Source of the DNA: IMCC45349 sp047219225
Lineage (GTDB): Bacteria > Bacteroidota > Bacteroidia > Flavobacteriales > Flavobacteriaceae
DNA: 64,000 nt
Assembly: GCF_047219225.1 (NCBI RefSeq)
Contig: NZ_CP178208.1
Location: 3,038,001-3,102,000 of the forward strand
Direction: 5' to 3'
Part shown: piece after piece, positions 25,226 through 34,161 of the stretch
Position numbering within the stretch: position 1 is the first letter of the stretch
How the letters are laid out: each line of letters begins with the position of its first letter
The notes under the pieces: model-generated
Database searches by the model: none
Seen by the model: the letters and a program-made list of their open reading frames with translations, nothing else
Told to the model about the DNA's origin: nothing
Translations under genes and position numbers: made by a program

Positions 25226-26062
25226 TTATTTACCTTGATCTATAATGGTAATCGCTGCAATTAAATCTTGATGATTAATTTCCTTTAATTCTTCGTCAAC
25301 ACTAAAAGCTTGAAGCTTGTCTTGATTATATGTATAAATTTTCCAACGTTTAAATTGGTATTCTAAAGCAGTAAAGTTTTCAACCCAATCTCCAGAATTT
25401 AGGTAAGTTGTAGAGCCATGTTTATTACTGATACGCTCCATTTTTGGTTGATGAATATGCCCGCAAATTACGTAGTCAAAATCATTTTCAATAGCTAGTT
25501 CAGAAGCTACTTTTTCAAAATCACTTATATATTTTACAGCAGATTTCACACTGTTTTTTATTTTTTTAGATAAAGAGTACTTCTCTTTACCAATTAATTC
25601 TAGCCACCAATTGGTAAATCTATTTATAAGAATGAGCATATCATAACCATAACCTCCAAGTTTAGCAAGCCATTTTGCATTTTGAATAGAAGAGTCAAAT
25701 ACATCACCATGGAATATCCAAGCCTTTTTGTTGTCTAACTCAAAAACCAATTTATCCACAATAGAAATATTTCCGATAGAGATATTGCTAAACTTTCTAA
25801 GCATTTCATCATGATTTCCTGTAATGTAAATTACTTCAACGCCATTAGCAGCCATATCCATAATTTTTTTAATGACCTTCATATGTGTAGCAGGAAAGTA
25901 ACGTTTACTAAACTGCCAAATATCAATAATGTCACCGTTTAAGATTAGCTTTTTTGGTTCAATACTATTTAAATAAGAAAGTAATTCTTTAGCATGACAA
26001 CCATAAGTGCCTAAATGCACATCAGAAATTATCGCGACTTCAAGTTTTCGTTTTAACCTCAA
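25226..26062 (-). CDS. Metallophosphoesterase, UDP-2,3-diacylglucosamine diphosphatase-like
   Basis: All calcineurin-type motifs are present: ISDVHLGTYG (D-x-H), LNGDIIDIW (GD), ITGNHDEM (GNHD), a WIFHGDVFD segment and CGHIHQPKM (GHxH). The 278-residue length and the context of the Bacteroidota family suggest an LpxH-like enzyme, which removes UMP from UDP-2,3-diacylglucosamine in lipid A synthesis. E. coli LpxH is shorter (240 residues), so other phosphodiester substrates are possible. The only plausible start is a TTG at 26062. It is divergent from aroC. Confidence 0.82.
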   Translation of the reverse strand: MRLKRKLEVAIISDVHLGTYGCHAKELLSYLNSIEPKKLILNGDIIDIWQFSKRYFPATHMKVIKKIMDMAANGVEVIYITGNHDEMLRKFSNISIGNISIVDKLVFELDNKKAWIFHGDVFDSSIQNAKWLAKLGGYGYDMLILINRFTNWWLELIGKEKYSLSKKIKNSVKSAVKYISDFEKVASELAIENDFDYVICGHIHQPKMERISNKHGSTTYLNSGDWVENFTALEYQFKRWKIYTYNQDKLQAFSVDEELKEINHQDLIAAITIIDQGK

Positions 26063-26258
26063 GGAATATGTTTTTATTTAAATACAAATTAATATGATAT
26101 ATATTAATAAGGAGTTACCAACCAGTTAATTAACTGGAGTGTTAGTGTTAAGTTTATGTTATTGATAATGATTAAACGTTTTTGATAAAAATGATCGTAA
26201 TTTTTGTTTTAATAATAATACTTATACATTAGCAATACTAAATTTAAATAATGCTTTT

Positions 26259-27323
26259 ATGGCTGGAAATTCCTTTGGAAATATTTTTAAGCTTACAACT
26301 TTTGGAGAATCTCATGGAGTAGCAATTGGTGGCGTAGTTGATGGTTGTCCTGCGGGAATAGAAATTGATTTTGAGGCTATTCAAAATGAAATGAATAGAC
26401 GCAAGCCTGGTCAATCTAGTATAGTAACTCAGCGTAAGGAACCTGATACTGTCAAGTTTTTATCTGGAATATTTGAAGGTAAAACTACAGGAACTTCAAT
26501 AGGGTTTATTATTGAGAATGCTAATCAAAAATCTAAGGACTATTCACATATTAAAGATGTGTATAGACCTAGTCATGCTGATTATACTTATAGTCAAAAG
26601 TATGGTGTGAGAGATTATAGAGGCGGAGGACGTAGTTCTGCTAGAGAAACAGCATGTAGAGTAGTAGCTGGTGCATTAGCAAAGCAATTTTTAAATCAGA
26701 TTAAAATTAATGCATTTACATCATCTGTTGGAGATATATTTATAGATAAACCATATCAGACATTAGATTTTTCTAAAACAGAAGAAAATATTGTAAGGTG
26801 TCCAGATGAAGCATCAGCCGAAAAAATGATTTCTAGAATTAAGGAAATTAGAAAAGCAGGTGACACTATTGGAGGCACAGTAACTTGTGTGATTCAAAAT
26901 GTCCCAGTTGGGTTAGGAGAACCTGTGTTTGATAGATTGCATGCCGAACTAGGAAAGGCTATGCTATCTATTAATGCTGTAAAAGGTTTTGAATATGGTA
27001 GTGGATTTTGTGGTGCAAAAATGAAAGGAAGTGAACATAATGACGCTTTTAATGCTGATGGTACTACAAAAACTAATTTATCAGGAGGTATTCAAGGTGG
27101 TATAAGCAATGGTATGGATATTTATTTTAGAGTGGCATTTAAACCTGTTGCTACCATTATGCAAATGCAAGAAACAATTGATAAAGATGGCAATATTGTA
27201 GAAATGCATGGTAAAGGTCGTCATGATCCTTGTGTGGTACCAAGAGCAATTCCTATTGTAGAAGCAATGGCTGCTCTAGTTATTGCAGATTATTTGCTTT
27301 TAAATAAATTATCAAAAATATAA
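26259..27323 (+). CDS. aroC: Chorismate synthase
   Basis: The 354-residue protein is recognisable from end to end. It has GNIFKLTTFGESHGVAIGG, the FMN-binding region DYRGGGRSSARETACRVVAG, and NAVKGFEYGSGF with the C-terminal HDPCVVPRAIPIVEAM. It converts 5-enolpyruvylshikimate-3-phosphate to chorismate, the last step of the shared aromatic pathway, using reduced FMN. It stands alone, 24 bases ahead of a transporter gene. The ATG at 26259 is supported by the conserved N-terminus. Confidence 0.97.
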   Translation: MAGNSFGNIFKLTTFGESHGVAIGGVVDGCPAGIEIDFEAIQNEMNRRKPGQSSIVTQRKEPDTVKFLSGIFEGKTTGTSIGFIIENANQKSKDYSHIKDVYRPSHADYTYSQKYGVRDYRGGGRSSARETACRVVAGALAKQFLNQIKINAFTSSVGDIFIDKPYQTLDFSKTEENIVRCPDEASAEKMISRIKEIRKAGDTIGGTVTCVIQNVPVGLGEPVFDRLHAELGKAMLSINAVKGFEYGSGFCGAKMKGSEHNDAFNADGTTKTNLSGGIQGGISNGMDIYFRVAFKPVATIMQMQETIDKDGNIVEMHGKGRHDPCVVPRAIPIVEAMAALVIADYLLLNKLSKI

Positions 27324-27347
27324 CCACTAACTAAACAACGTAGATTA

Positions 27348-28673
27348 ATGAAAAAAATGGCTTTACACTGGAAAATCTTAATAGGCATGCTATTAGGATT
27401 AGTATTTGGATTTGTTATGCTTAATGTATCTGGAGGTGCTGAGTTTGTTTCCGATTGGATTAAACCTTTAGGAACCATATTTGTAAAGCTTCTTAAGCTA
27501 ATTGCAATACCTTTAATTTTAGCATCACTTATAAAAGGAATTTCAGATTTAAAGGATATTTCTAAGTTTGCTAATATTGGTATTCGTACCATTGGTATAT
27601 ACATTTTTACTACAATAGTTGCTATAACAATAGGATTAGTACTTGTAAATACTTTTCAGCCAGGAGATGGTGTGTCTGAAGAAACCATAGCTAAACTTAC
27701 TGAAACCTATGCTAGCGACAGTAGTGTGCAAGCTAAGATTTCTGAAGCTAATAAGCAGCAAAGTAGTGGGCCATTACAGTTTTTAGTCGATATGGTTCCT
27801 GATAATGCTTTTAAGGCCATGAGCGAAAATAAAAATATGTTGCAAGTAATTTTCTTTGCTATATTTTTAGGTATATCTATGTTACTTATTGGTGAAAAGA
27901 AGGCAGAACCATTAAAAAACTTTTTCGATTCTTTAAATGAAGTAGTTTTAAAGATGGTCGATTTGATTATGCTTACAGCTCCTTATGCTGTTTTTGCTTT
28001 ATTAGCCAATGTAGTTGTTTCTTCTGGTGATCCAGATTTATTATATGCTTTGTTATACTATTCTGGCGTAGTAGTTTCTGGTTTATTACTAATGGTAGTT
28101 TTCTATGTTTTAGTAGTATCTGTAGTTACAAAAAAGAATCCATTTTGGTTTTTAAAACAAATAAGTCCTGCACAATTACTAGCATTTTCAACAAGTAGTA
28201 GTGCAGCAACATTACCTGTTACAATGGAGCGTGTTGAAGAGCATATTGGTGTAGATAAAGAGGTGTCAAGTTTTGTATTACCAGTTGGTGCTACTATAAA
28301 TATGGATGGTACAAGTTTATATCAAGCAGTTGCTGCGGTTTTTATATCTCAAGCACTAGGTTTTGATTTAACTTTTTCAGACCAATTAATGATTGTAATG
28401 ACAGCATTATTAGCTTCAATTGGTAGTGCAGCAGTACCTGGAGCAGGAATGGTTATGCTAGTTATTGTTTTAGAATCTATTGGTTTTCCAGCTGATAAGT
28501 TAGCTATAGGATTAGCATTAATTTTTGCAGTTGATAGACCACTTGATATGTGTCGTACAGTAATAAATGTTACAGGTGATGCTACTGTTTCTATGATTGT
28601 AGCAAAGTCTGTTGGGAAGCTGGGTAATCCAGTCGTAAAAAATTGGGATGACCATTATGATGAAGTAAAATAA
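27348..28673 (+). CDS. Dicarboxylate/amino acid:cation symporter (DAACS, SDF family)
   Basis: The 441-residue integral membrane protein has the DAACS features: the serine-rich reentrant loop AFSTSSSAATLPVTM, the NMDGT motif in ATINMDGTSLYQAV, and AVPGAGMVMLVIVLE near the second hairpin, plus DRPLDMCRTVINVTGD at the end. The family imports glutamate, aspartate or C4-dicarboxylates with Na+ or H+. The final Asp and Arg/Thr positions suggest acidic substrate transport, but specificity is not certain. It follows aroC closely and precedes the ATP-grasp operon by 44 bases. Confidence 0.93.
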   Translation: MKKMALHWKILIGMLLGLVFGFVMLNVSGGAEFVSDWIKPLGTIFVKLLKLIAIPLILASLIKGISDLKDISKFANIGIRTIGIYIFTTIVAITIGLVLVNTFQPGDGVSEETIAKLTETYASDSSVQAKISEANKQQSSGPLQFLVDMVPDNAFKAMSENKNMLQVIFFAIFLGISMLLIGEKKAEPLKNFFDSLNEVVLKMVDLIMLTAPYAVFALLANVVVSSGDPDLLYALLYYSGVVVSGLLLMVVFYVLVVSVVTKKNPFWFLKQISPAQLLAFSTSSSAATLPVTMERVEEHIGVDKEVSSFVLPVGATINMDGTSLYQAVAAVFISQALGFDLTFSDQLMIVMTALLASIGSAAVPGAGMVMLVIVLESIGFPADKLAIGLALIFAVDRPLDMCRTVINVTGDATVSMIVAKSVGKLGNPVVKNWDDHYDEVK

Positions 28674-28717
28674 TTTTTATAAATTTATTTTACACTAATC
28701 AACCAAATTTTATTGCT

Positions 28718-29755
28718 ATGAATATTTGTTTTATAATGTATCCTTGGGAAGAGATTGACGCCGAACATGATACAAGTTTAGCATTAATTAAAGAATGCGT
28801 AAAACGTGGCCATGGAGTAGCTATGTGTACTCCTGCTAATTTAACTATTCGTAATAGTGTTACATGTGCTTATTGTACTGTAATTGGACGAATGGATAAA
28901 ACACCTTCATCTTTAAAAGCTTTTTATAAAAAAGCACAGTTAAGAGAAGAAATGTTACCACTTGCTGGCTTTGATGTTATCTTTTTTAGAGCAAACCCTC
29001 CTTTAGATCCTATCATGCTTAACTTTTTAGATTCAGTAAAAGATGATGTGTTCATCATGAACTCATTACAAGGCATGAGAGAAGCAAATAATAAGTTATA
29101 TACAGCTGCTTTTGGTGATGCACATAGTAATATTATTCCAGCTACACATGTATCTAAAAGTAAGAAGCATTTGTTAAAGCAAATTAAAGAGTCTACTGCA
29201 GACAAGATGATTTTAAAACCTCTTAATGGTTTTGGAGGTTCTGGAGTCATTTTAATTGAAAGGTCTGCAATGAGTAATATTAACTCGCTGTTAGATTTCT
29301 ATATTAATAGTTCTGATGGTACTTCTAATTATGTGATTTTGCAAGATTATATTGAAGGTGCTGACCAAGGTGATGTTAGAATTTTATTACTTAATGGAGA
29401 ACCAGTTGGTGCTATGAAGCGAGTTCCTGGTAGTGATGACCATAGATCTAATGTGTCTGCAGGAGGAAGTATTCAAAAACATTCATTAAGTAAAGAAGAA
29501 AAAGCTTTATGTAAACAAATAGGACCAAAATTAGTTAACGATGGTTTATATTTTGTTGGCATAGATGTAATTGGAGGAAAATTAGTTGAAGTTAATGTAA
29601 TGTCACCAGGAGGCATCACTTATATAAATAAAGTTTACAAACCAAAAGTTAAGATTGAAGAAAAGGTTATAGACTTTGTAGAGAGTAAAGTACAAGATAA
29701 ATTGCAAGCTTTTGATAGACGTATGCGTTTACGTAAAACGGTTGAAGAAGCATAA
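28718..29755 (+). CDS. ATP-grasp ligase, glutathione-synthetase-like
   Basis: The 345-residue protein is an ATP-grasp enzyme of the GshB type: an N-terminal pre-ATP-grasp domain (MNICFIMYPWEEIDAEHDTS), the Lys-containing MILKPLNGFGGSGVIL glycine-rich loop, DQGDVRILLLNGEPVGAMKR, and the metal-binding end LVEVNVMSPGGITYINK. It should join a carboxylate to an amine with ATP. No gamma-glutamylcysteine ligase is nearby, and the organism also has bshA, so glutathione need not be its product. It is first in a tight four-gene run with a small helical protein, an N-formylglutamate amidohydrolase-like protein and a DUF1704 protease. Confidence 0.88.
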   Translation: MNICFIMYPWEEIDAEHDTSLALIKECVKRGHGVAMCTPANLTIRNSVTCAYCTVIGRMDKTPSSLKAFYKKAQLREEMLPLAGFDVIFFRANPPLDPIMLNFLDSVKDDVFIMNSLQGMREANNKLYTAAFGDAHSNIIPATHVSKSKKHLLKQIKESTADKMILKPLNGFGGSGVILIERSAMSNINSLLDFYINSSDGTSNYVILQDYIEGADQGDVRILLLNGEPVGAMKRVPGSDDHRSNVSAGGSIQKHSLSKEEKALCKQIGPKLVNDGLYFVGIDVIGGKLVEVNVMSPGGITYINKVYKPKVKIEEKVIDFVESKVQDKLQAFDRRMRLRKTVEEA

Positions 29756-29765
29756 AAAATATATT

Positions 29766-30095
29766 ATGGGAGCAACGCATTGGACCAAAGACGAATTAGT
29801 TGCTTATATACTTTTATATACAGCACATTCAAATTTAGAAGAATCAAACCAAGAAAAAAATATAATAATTTCAAAGGTAGATATGAATACCTTTCAAAAA
29901 GTGCATGATGAGTTTGATGCAGATAATGATTATCAAAGTCTGCAAAAAATTATTAAAGGGTTAAAAGAACACAACTATTCACAAGAAGATTTAACCGATT
30001 TATTTACTGATATTAAAAGTTTGTTTCTTTCTGATGGCAATTATGATGCTATAGAAAAAAACATGTACATGTACTTAAAGAAGATTCTTAGTTAA
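29766..30095 (+). CDS. Small all-helical protein of the ATP-grasp/DUF1704 operon
   Basis: The ATG at 29766 gives 109 residues, MGATHWTKDELVAYILLYTA onwards. It is predicted to be all-helical and cytoplasmic, with NIIISKVDMNTFQKVHDEFD and DNDYQSLQKIIKGLKEHNYS. The pattern of helices and acidic turns recalls TerB-like folds, which is only an impression. It lies ten bases after the ATP-grasp gene and three before the amidohydrolase gene, so it is almost certainly part of the same operon and may be an adaptor. A longer form from a TTG at 29712 would overlap the ligase gene and is unlikely. Confidence 0.75.
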   Translation: MGATHWTKDELVAYILLYTAHSNLEESNQEKNIIISKVDMNTFQKVHDEFDADNDYQSLQKIIKGLKEHNYSQEDLTDLFTDIKSLFLSDGNYDAIEKNMYMYLKKILS

Positions 30096-30098
30096 ATT

Positions 30099-30932
30099 AT
30101 GATTAGACTTTCTGTAGAAGAAATAATTAATAAAATTCAAAATGAAGAAGTATTTCACGCTGTAACTTCAGATTATTCTTTTACATTAAAAATTGATGAG
30201 TATGTACCATATGTTTGTGGTGCTGTACATGATGGACATCAATTTAGAAAAGAACTTTGGGATAATTGTTTACATACTGAATATGACAGATGGTATGAAG
30301 AAGATCCTGAAACGAAAAATATGGTAATTTCACATCCAATTGTAATTGCTGGATGTGACTCTAGGTTTGAATATGATTTAAACAGATTTCCAGAGGATGC
30401 AGTGTTTGAAACTGCTTGGGGAAAGCAATTATGGAAATCGCCTTTAGACGAAAAGCAAAAACAAAAAAGTCTTAAAAAGCATGAAACTTTTTATAAAGTT
30501 GTAGAAGCGTTAATTGCTAAAATAGAATCTAAGTTTGGAGTTGCTATTGTATACGATATGCATAGCTATAATTGGCAACGATGGGATAGAGAAGTACCAA
30601 CATGGAATTTAGGTACTAAAAATATAGACAATGAGCGTTTTGGAGAAGCTATTGAAGCTTGGAGGCAAAGTCTTTCTGAAATAGAATTACCAAATAACAT
30701 AAAATCTACAGCTGCTATAAATAATACGTTTTATGGCAATGGTTATTTTTTGCGTTTTATTACCAATAACTTTAAAAATACATTAGTTTTGGCAACCGAA
30801 ATTGCTAAGGTTTATTGTGATGAGTATAACCAAGTCAATTACCCCGAAGTTGTGAGTGCAGTTGAAAAGCAATTAAAGACAAGATTAGTTGCACATGCCA
30901 ACGATTTTATAAAAAAACATAAGCCAAATTAG
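30099..30932 (+). CDS. N-formylglutamate amidohydrolase-like protein
   Basis: The 277-residue protein has the family's pattern: YVCGAVHDGHQFRKEL with a metal-type histidine near the start, VIAGCDSRFEYDLNR, and VYDMHSYNWQRW with another His. Late in the chain are NNTFYGNGYFLRFI and LVLATEIAKVYCDE. The known enzyme HutG2/FGase removes formate from N-formylglutamate in histidine breakdown, but no hut gene is seen here. In this context it is more likely to be a Zn amidohydrolase acting on the product of the ATP-grasp ligase or on a peptide end. It is three bases downstream of the small helical gene. Confidence 0.85.
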   Translation: MIRLSVEEIINKIQNEEVFHAVTSDYSFTLKIDEYVPYVCGAVHDGHQFRKELWDNCLHTEYDRWYEEDPETKNMVISHPIVIAGCDSRFEYDLNRFPEDAVFETAWGKQLWKSPLDEKQKQKSLKKHETFYKVVEALIAKIESKFGVAIVYDMHSYNWQRWDREVPTWNLGTKNIDNERFGEAIEAWRQSLSEIELPNNIKSTAAINNTFYGNGYFLRFITNNFKNTLVLATEIAKVYCDEYNQVNYPEVVSAVEKQLKTRLVAHANDFIKKHKPN

Positions 30933-30942
30933 TAAGGTTATA

Positions 30943-32100
30943 ATGAAGTTAGAAAACACTGTGGCTACAAAAGCATTATTTGAAATAGATGAATATATAG
31001 ACAAGTTAGTTAAGAAGATTGAACTGCTTAGCTATGTAAATCCTTTAAATATAGAGGCAGAGAAAGAAAAGTTCTTTGCATCAAAATATCTAACAGATCC
31101 TAACTTTGTTTATCCTCAAATAGATTTTGATAAGTTTAAACTCCATCGTGAGTTTTTTTCTATGCAAATAGAATTAATAGATGATGTTAGGTTAAAGAAT
31201 CTTTACGAAGAAATAATTTACTTTTATTCTGGTTTAATACAATGTATTGAAACTATTGGTGATGGTAAAAAGTTTTATTACAATAGTTTACATTCGTTTG
31301 GAACACCAACCGAAAAAGATGTAGAGAATGCCAAATTCATTTTGCATTTTGAAAAGAATCTAGAGGCAGAACATTTTAAACCGAAGTATTCAGCTAGTGA
31401 AACTGAAGAAAAATTTAGAGATTTTTCAAAGCGATATGATTTTAGTTATCAGATAAAATACTCTGAAACAATGGGCGCAATTGCTATGGTTTTAAATAAT
31501 ATTCAAACCTTAGTAATTAACACTAATCATACGTTTAGCGAAAATGAAATAGGTGTACTTTGTAACCATGAAATAGGTGTGCATATGGTTACAACAATGA
31601 ATGGTTTATTACATCCTTTAAAAATATTTTCTCATGGGTTTCCAAGTAATGTTGAAACTCAAGAAGGATTAGCTGTTTTTAGTGAATATATGTCTGGTAA
31701 TTTAACTGTAAAACGATTAAAAGAGTTAGCTTATAGAGTTATTGCTGTAGATAGTTTGGCTAAAGGTTATTCTTTTTCAAAAACGTTTAGATTGCTTCAT
31801 AATAATTACGATTTAGAGCGAGAGGAAGCTTTTTATATTACTACCAGAGCACATAGAGGAGGAGGGTTTACAAAAGATTATCTTTATTTAACAGGTCTTA
31901 AAAAAGTATATGATTACTATCAAGAAGGTAAAAATATAGATTTGTTATTGACAGGAAAAGTGTCTTTAGATTATGTTGATGATATTAATTATCTAATTGA
32001 TAATGGGTATGCAGTAAAACCTAAGCATATAACAGATTCTTTTTCAGAGAATAAAAATACCGATAAAACCATTGATTTTATTTTGCAGAGTTTAAAATAA
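30943..32100 (+). CDS. DUF1704 (QEGLA-motif) zinc metalloprotease-like protein
   Basis: The 385-residue protein carries the gluzincin-like motif H-E-I-G-V-H at residues 209-214 (HExxxH) and the QEGLAVF signature at 240-246, both diagnostic of DUF1704. A conserved R-A-H-R-G-G-G-F segment lies near residue 304. Eukaryotic DUF1704 proteins of the MATCAP type remove the C-terminal tyrosine of tubulin and use an HExxxH site. Bacterial members are usually labelled flavohemoglobin expression-modulating QEGLA proteins. The present member most likely trims a C-terminal residue from an unknown target. It ends the four-gene operon. Confidence 0.88.
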   Translation: MKLENTVATKALFEIDEYIDKLVKKIELLSYVNPLNIEAEKEKFFASKYLTDPNFVYPQIDFDKFKLHREFFSMQIELIDDVRLKNLYEEIIYFYSGLIQCIETIGDGKKFYYNSLHSFGTPTEKDVENAKFILHFEKNLEAEHFKPKYSASETEEKFRDFSKRYDFSYQIKYSETMGAIAMVLNNIQTLVINTNHTFSENEIGVLCNHEIGVHMVTTMNGLLHPLKIFSHGFPSNVETQEGLAVFSEYMSGNLTVKRLKELAYRVIAVDSLAKGYSFSKTFRLLHNNYDLEREEAFYITTRAHRGGGFTKDYLYLTGLKKVYDYYQEGKNIDLLLTGKVSLDYVDDINYLIDNGYAVKPKHITDSFSENKNTDKTIDFILQSLK

Positions 32101-32233
32101 CCTTAAAGTAAAACACAATCTACCAAACTTTTTATTTGATACTTCTAAATGCTTAGACATAACATTTAGAGGAATTTGATTCGTTCCTAGCTAACAGAAG
32201 CTAGGGTCAAACTAATTGTGCTTTACCTTAAGG
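32101..32233. repeat. 133-bp element with 19-bp inverted ends and two internal hairpins
   Basis: The left end (32101-32119) and right end (32215-32233) form the inverted repeat CCTTAARGTAAARCACAAT, with only two differences. Both differences are G-U pairs if the minus strand is transcribed. Inside are TCTAAATG/CATTTAGA (32144-32151 with 32163-32170) and CCTAGCT/AGCTAGG (32186-32192 with 32199-32205). It fills the whole gap between the DUF1704 gene and the convergent DUF4139 gene. It could be a MITE-like element, a structured 3' RNA or a large terminator. No T-run and no clear target duplication were found. Confidence 0.7.
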
Positions 32234-32241
32234 TGTGCTGC

Positions 32242-34161
32242 TTATAGGTTTATGCGTTTATATTTTGGATATTTAAGCAAATAGCTAAAACTATATTTCT
32301 TGTTTGCATTGGTGCTTAGGTTTATATTCCATTCTAACAAACCAGTTTTGTCATTATATTTTGCATTTCCTGTAATAATATCGTCAACTTTAATTTCTTT
32401 ATTTTCACTTTTTGGAATTCTATCCATAAGTACTAAAACAATATCTGTTTGCTTATTGTTTTTTACCTCTATTTCATAAGCTTTATTAATAATTCGGTTA
32501 TTACCTAAAAACTGCTTGCTTTTAAAATTATCTAGTTTTTTACGCTTAACAACTACATTTGGGTCTACACCTAGCGAAACTGTTAAGCTATCTTTAGTAG
32601 ATTGTGGGTTAATGTTAGTTTTACCAGCATATGCACCTTCAAAATATATGTTTGCTTCTCCTGGTAATAAGTTGTATTGTGACCAATTTCCAAATTTAGC
32701 AGTTAAGAATACATTTTCATTTATTATTGGTGCAGCATAATACGAAAAGTCTGCAGGTACATTAATATCGTTGATTTTGATAACTGTTAAATCTCCATTG
32801 GATTGAATACTATGCTTTTTTTGAATTTCAAATTGCGTATTTGTTATACCTTCTTCTATAATATCTCCTGTACTTGTATAAACATAAGGGTCTTCATATG
32901 GTTCATCGTCAAATTCTTCTCTATCCATCATTTCTCTAACTTTATTTGAATTTGCTTTAGCATTTGTATATGCATTAGTTTGTTTCATTGAATAGGCGAC
33001 AATCACAACTTCTTCTAATTGATTATCTGGAAATAAACTTAAATTTATAGTGCTAGAATGAATAGGAATTAATTCACTTTTATACCCAACATACGAGAAC
33101 TCTAATGCATCACCTTCATTAATTTTAATAGAATAATTACCATCAAAATCTGTGGTAGTACCATTTGTTGTGCCTTTAACAATTACAGATGCTCCTAGTA
33201 ATGGTAAGCCAGATTCGTCGGTTACAGTACCACTTACAGTTTTTATATATGGATTGTATTTGTAGTTATAGTTCTTGGTTGCAGTATTACTTTTATAGTT
33301 ACTATATTTACTTATAAAATTAAGGTATTTTGGGTTTAAATTTGGTTTTATATTATTGGTATTAGGGTCGCTTGTAGATAGTGTTACTTTAACATCATTC
33401 CAGTCTTGTCCTGTGTTTTGATAAACATTTGCCTTGTACGTTAAATTCAATGGTTTGTTAATTGTTTTTGCTTTTAAATCGTATACAGGAAACCAACCAG
33501 CTTCTGTAACATTATATTTAAGTGTAAGATTGAGTTTGGTTGCTATTTCTGAATTAAGTTTAATTGTAATTTCACCTGTTTGAACCTTTTCGGTAACATT
33601 AAGTTCTTTAAGCTGTAAGTTAATGTCGATAATATCATTGTTGTAAGCTGTTTTTTTCTTTTCAGCTTTATGAATTTCATTTTTCACCTCAGTAAGTCTA
33701 GTTCTATAATATATCGCAAATGCCTTTACTTTTTCTAAGTTCACATTTTCTGTTTCATTTCCTAATCGTTTATTAGCCTGAATTAGACTTAACTCTTCCT
33801 TATAGCCAAGTATAAGGTTGTCTTGTATACTTATTTTATCTTTTAAGTTTTCTATTTGAGCTTTTAGAGTAGCAATCTCTTCTGTATTTTGTCTTTTGTC
33901 TAAATAATTTATACCATAATTAATTGAGAGTAATGATGCTTGTTGTAAACCGGATATTTGTATACTACTTTCTTGAATGTTTGGAGAAAGATTATTAAAT
34001 GTATATTCTGTTGTTCCAATTGGTACAATTATCTCAGTACTTCTAGAGATTTGTGCACCATTTAAATATACAGTGACATCATTTAATTTGCTATCAATTT
34101 TGTTATTAGTAGAGAAGAGTAGTGAAGTGCATAATAATGTAAATAGAAGTAATAGTCTCAT
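32242..34161 (-). CDS. DUF4139/DUF4140 (MuiA-like) protein with inserted carboxypeptidase-regulatory domain
   Basis: A signal peptide is followed by a DUF4140 domain (VTVYLNGAQISRSTEIIVPI), a coiled coil (about residues 92-188) and the start of DUF4139 (YNVTEAGWFPVYDLKA, QDWNDVKVTLSTSDPN). A carboxypeptidase-regulatory-like domain interrupts this at residues about 308-390, ending LEEVVIVAYS. DUF4139 then resumes and runs to the end (VNNPQ-type segment INPQSTKDSLTVSLGVD). The MuiA family is linked to mucoidy control and surface polysaccharide, but its biochemistry is unclear. It is probably periplasmic or outer-membrane associated. The gene stands alone. Confidence 0.85.
   Translation of the reverse strand: MRLLLLFTLLCTSLLFSTNNKIDSKLNDVTVYLNGAQISRSTEIIVPIGTTEYTFNNLSPNIQESSIQISGLQQASLLSINYGINYLDKRQNTEEIATLKAQIENLKDKISIQDNLILGYKEELSLIQANKRLGNETENVNLEKVKAFAIYYRTRLTEVKNEIHKAEKKKTAYNNDIIDINLQLKELNVTEKVQTGEITIKLNSEIATKLNLTLKYNVTEAGWFPVYDLKAKTINKPLNLTYKANVYQNTGQDWNDVKVTLSTSDPNTNNIKPNLNPKYLNFISKYSNYKSNTATKNYNYKYNPYIKTVSGTVTDESGLPLLGASVIVKGTTNGTTTDFDGNYSIKINEGDALEFSYVGYKSELIPIHSSTINLSLFPDNQLEEVVIVAYSMKQTNAYTNAKANSNKVREMMDREEFDDEPYEDPYVYTSTGDIIEEGITNTQFEIQKKHSIQSNGDLTVIKINDINVPADFSYYAAPIINENVFLTAKFGNWSQYNLLPGEANIYFEGAYAGKTNINPQSTKDSLTVSLGVDPNVVVKRKKLDNFKSKQFLGNNRIINKAYEIEVKNNKQTDIVLVLMDRIPKSENKEIKVDDIITGNAKYNDKTGLLEWNINLSTNANKKYSFSYLLKYPKYKRINL

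Noticed and set aside
27290..27604. 104-residue minus-strand frame over the aroC end and the symporter start
   Set aside because: It is antisense to two well-identified genes and matches no known pattern.
28718..29755. Simple assignment of the ATP-grasp gene as gshB for glutathione synthesis
   Set aside because: No gamma-glutamylcysteine ligase is in the window, the gene is tied to DUF1704 and amidohydrolase genes, and a bacillithiol gene is present, so the product is left open.
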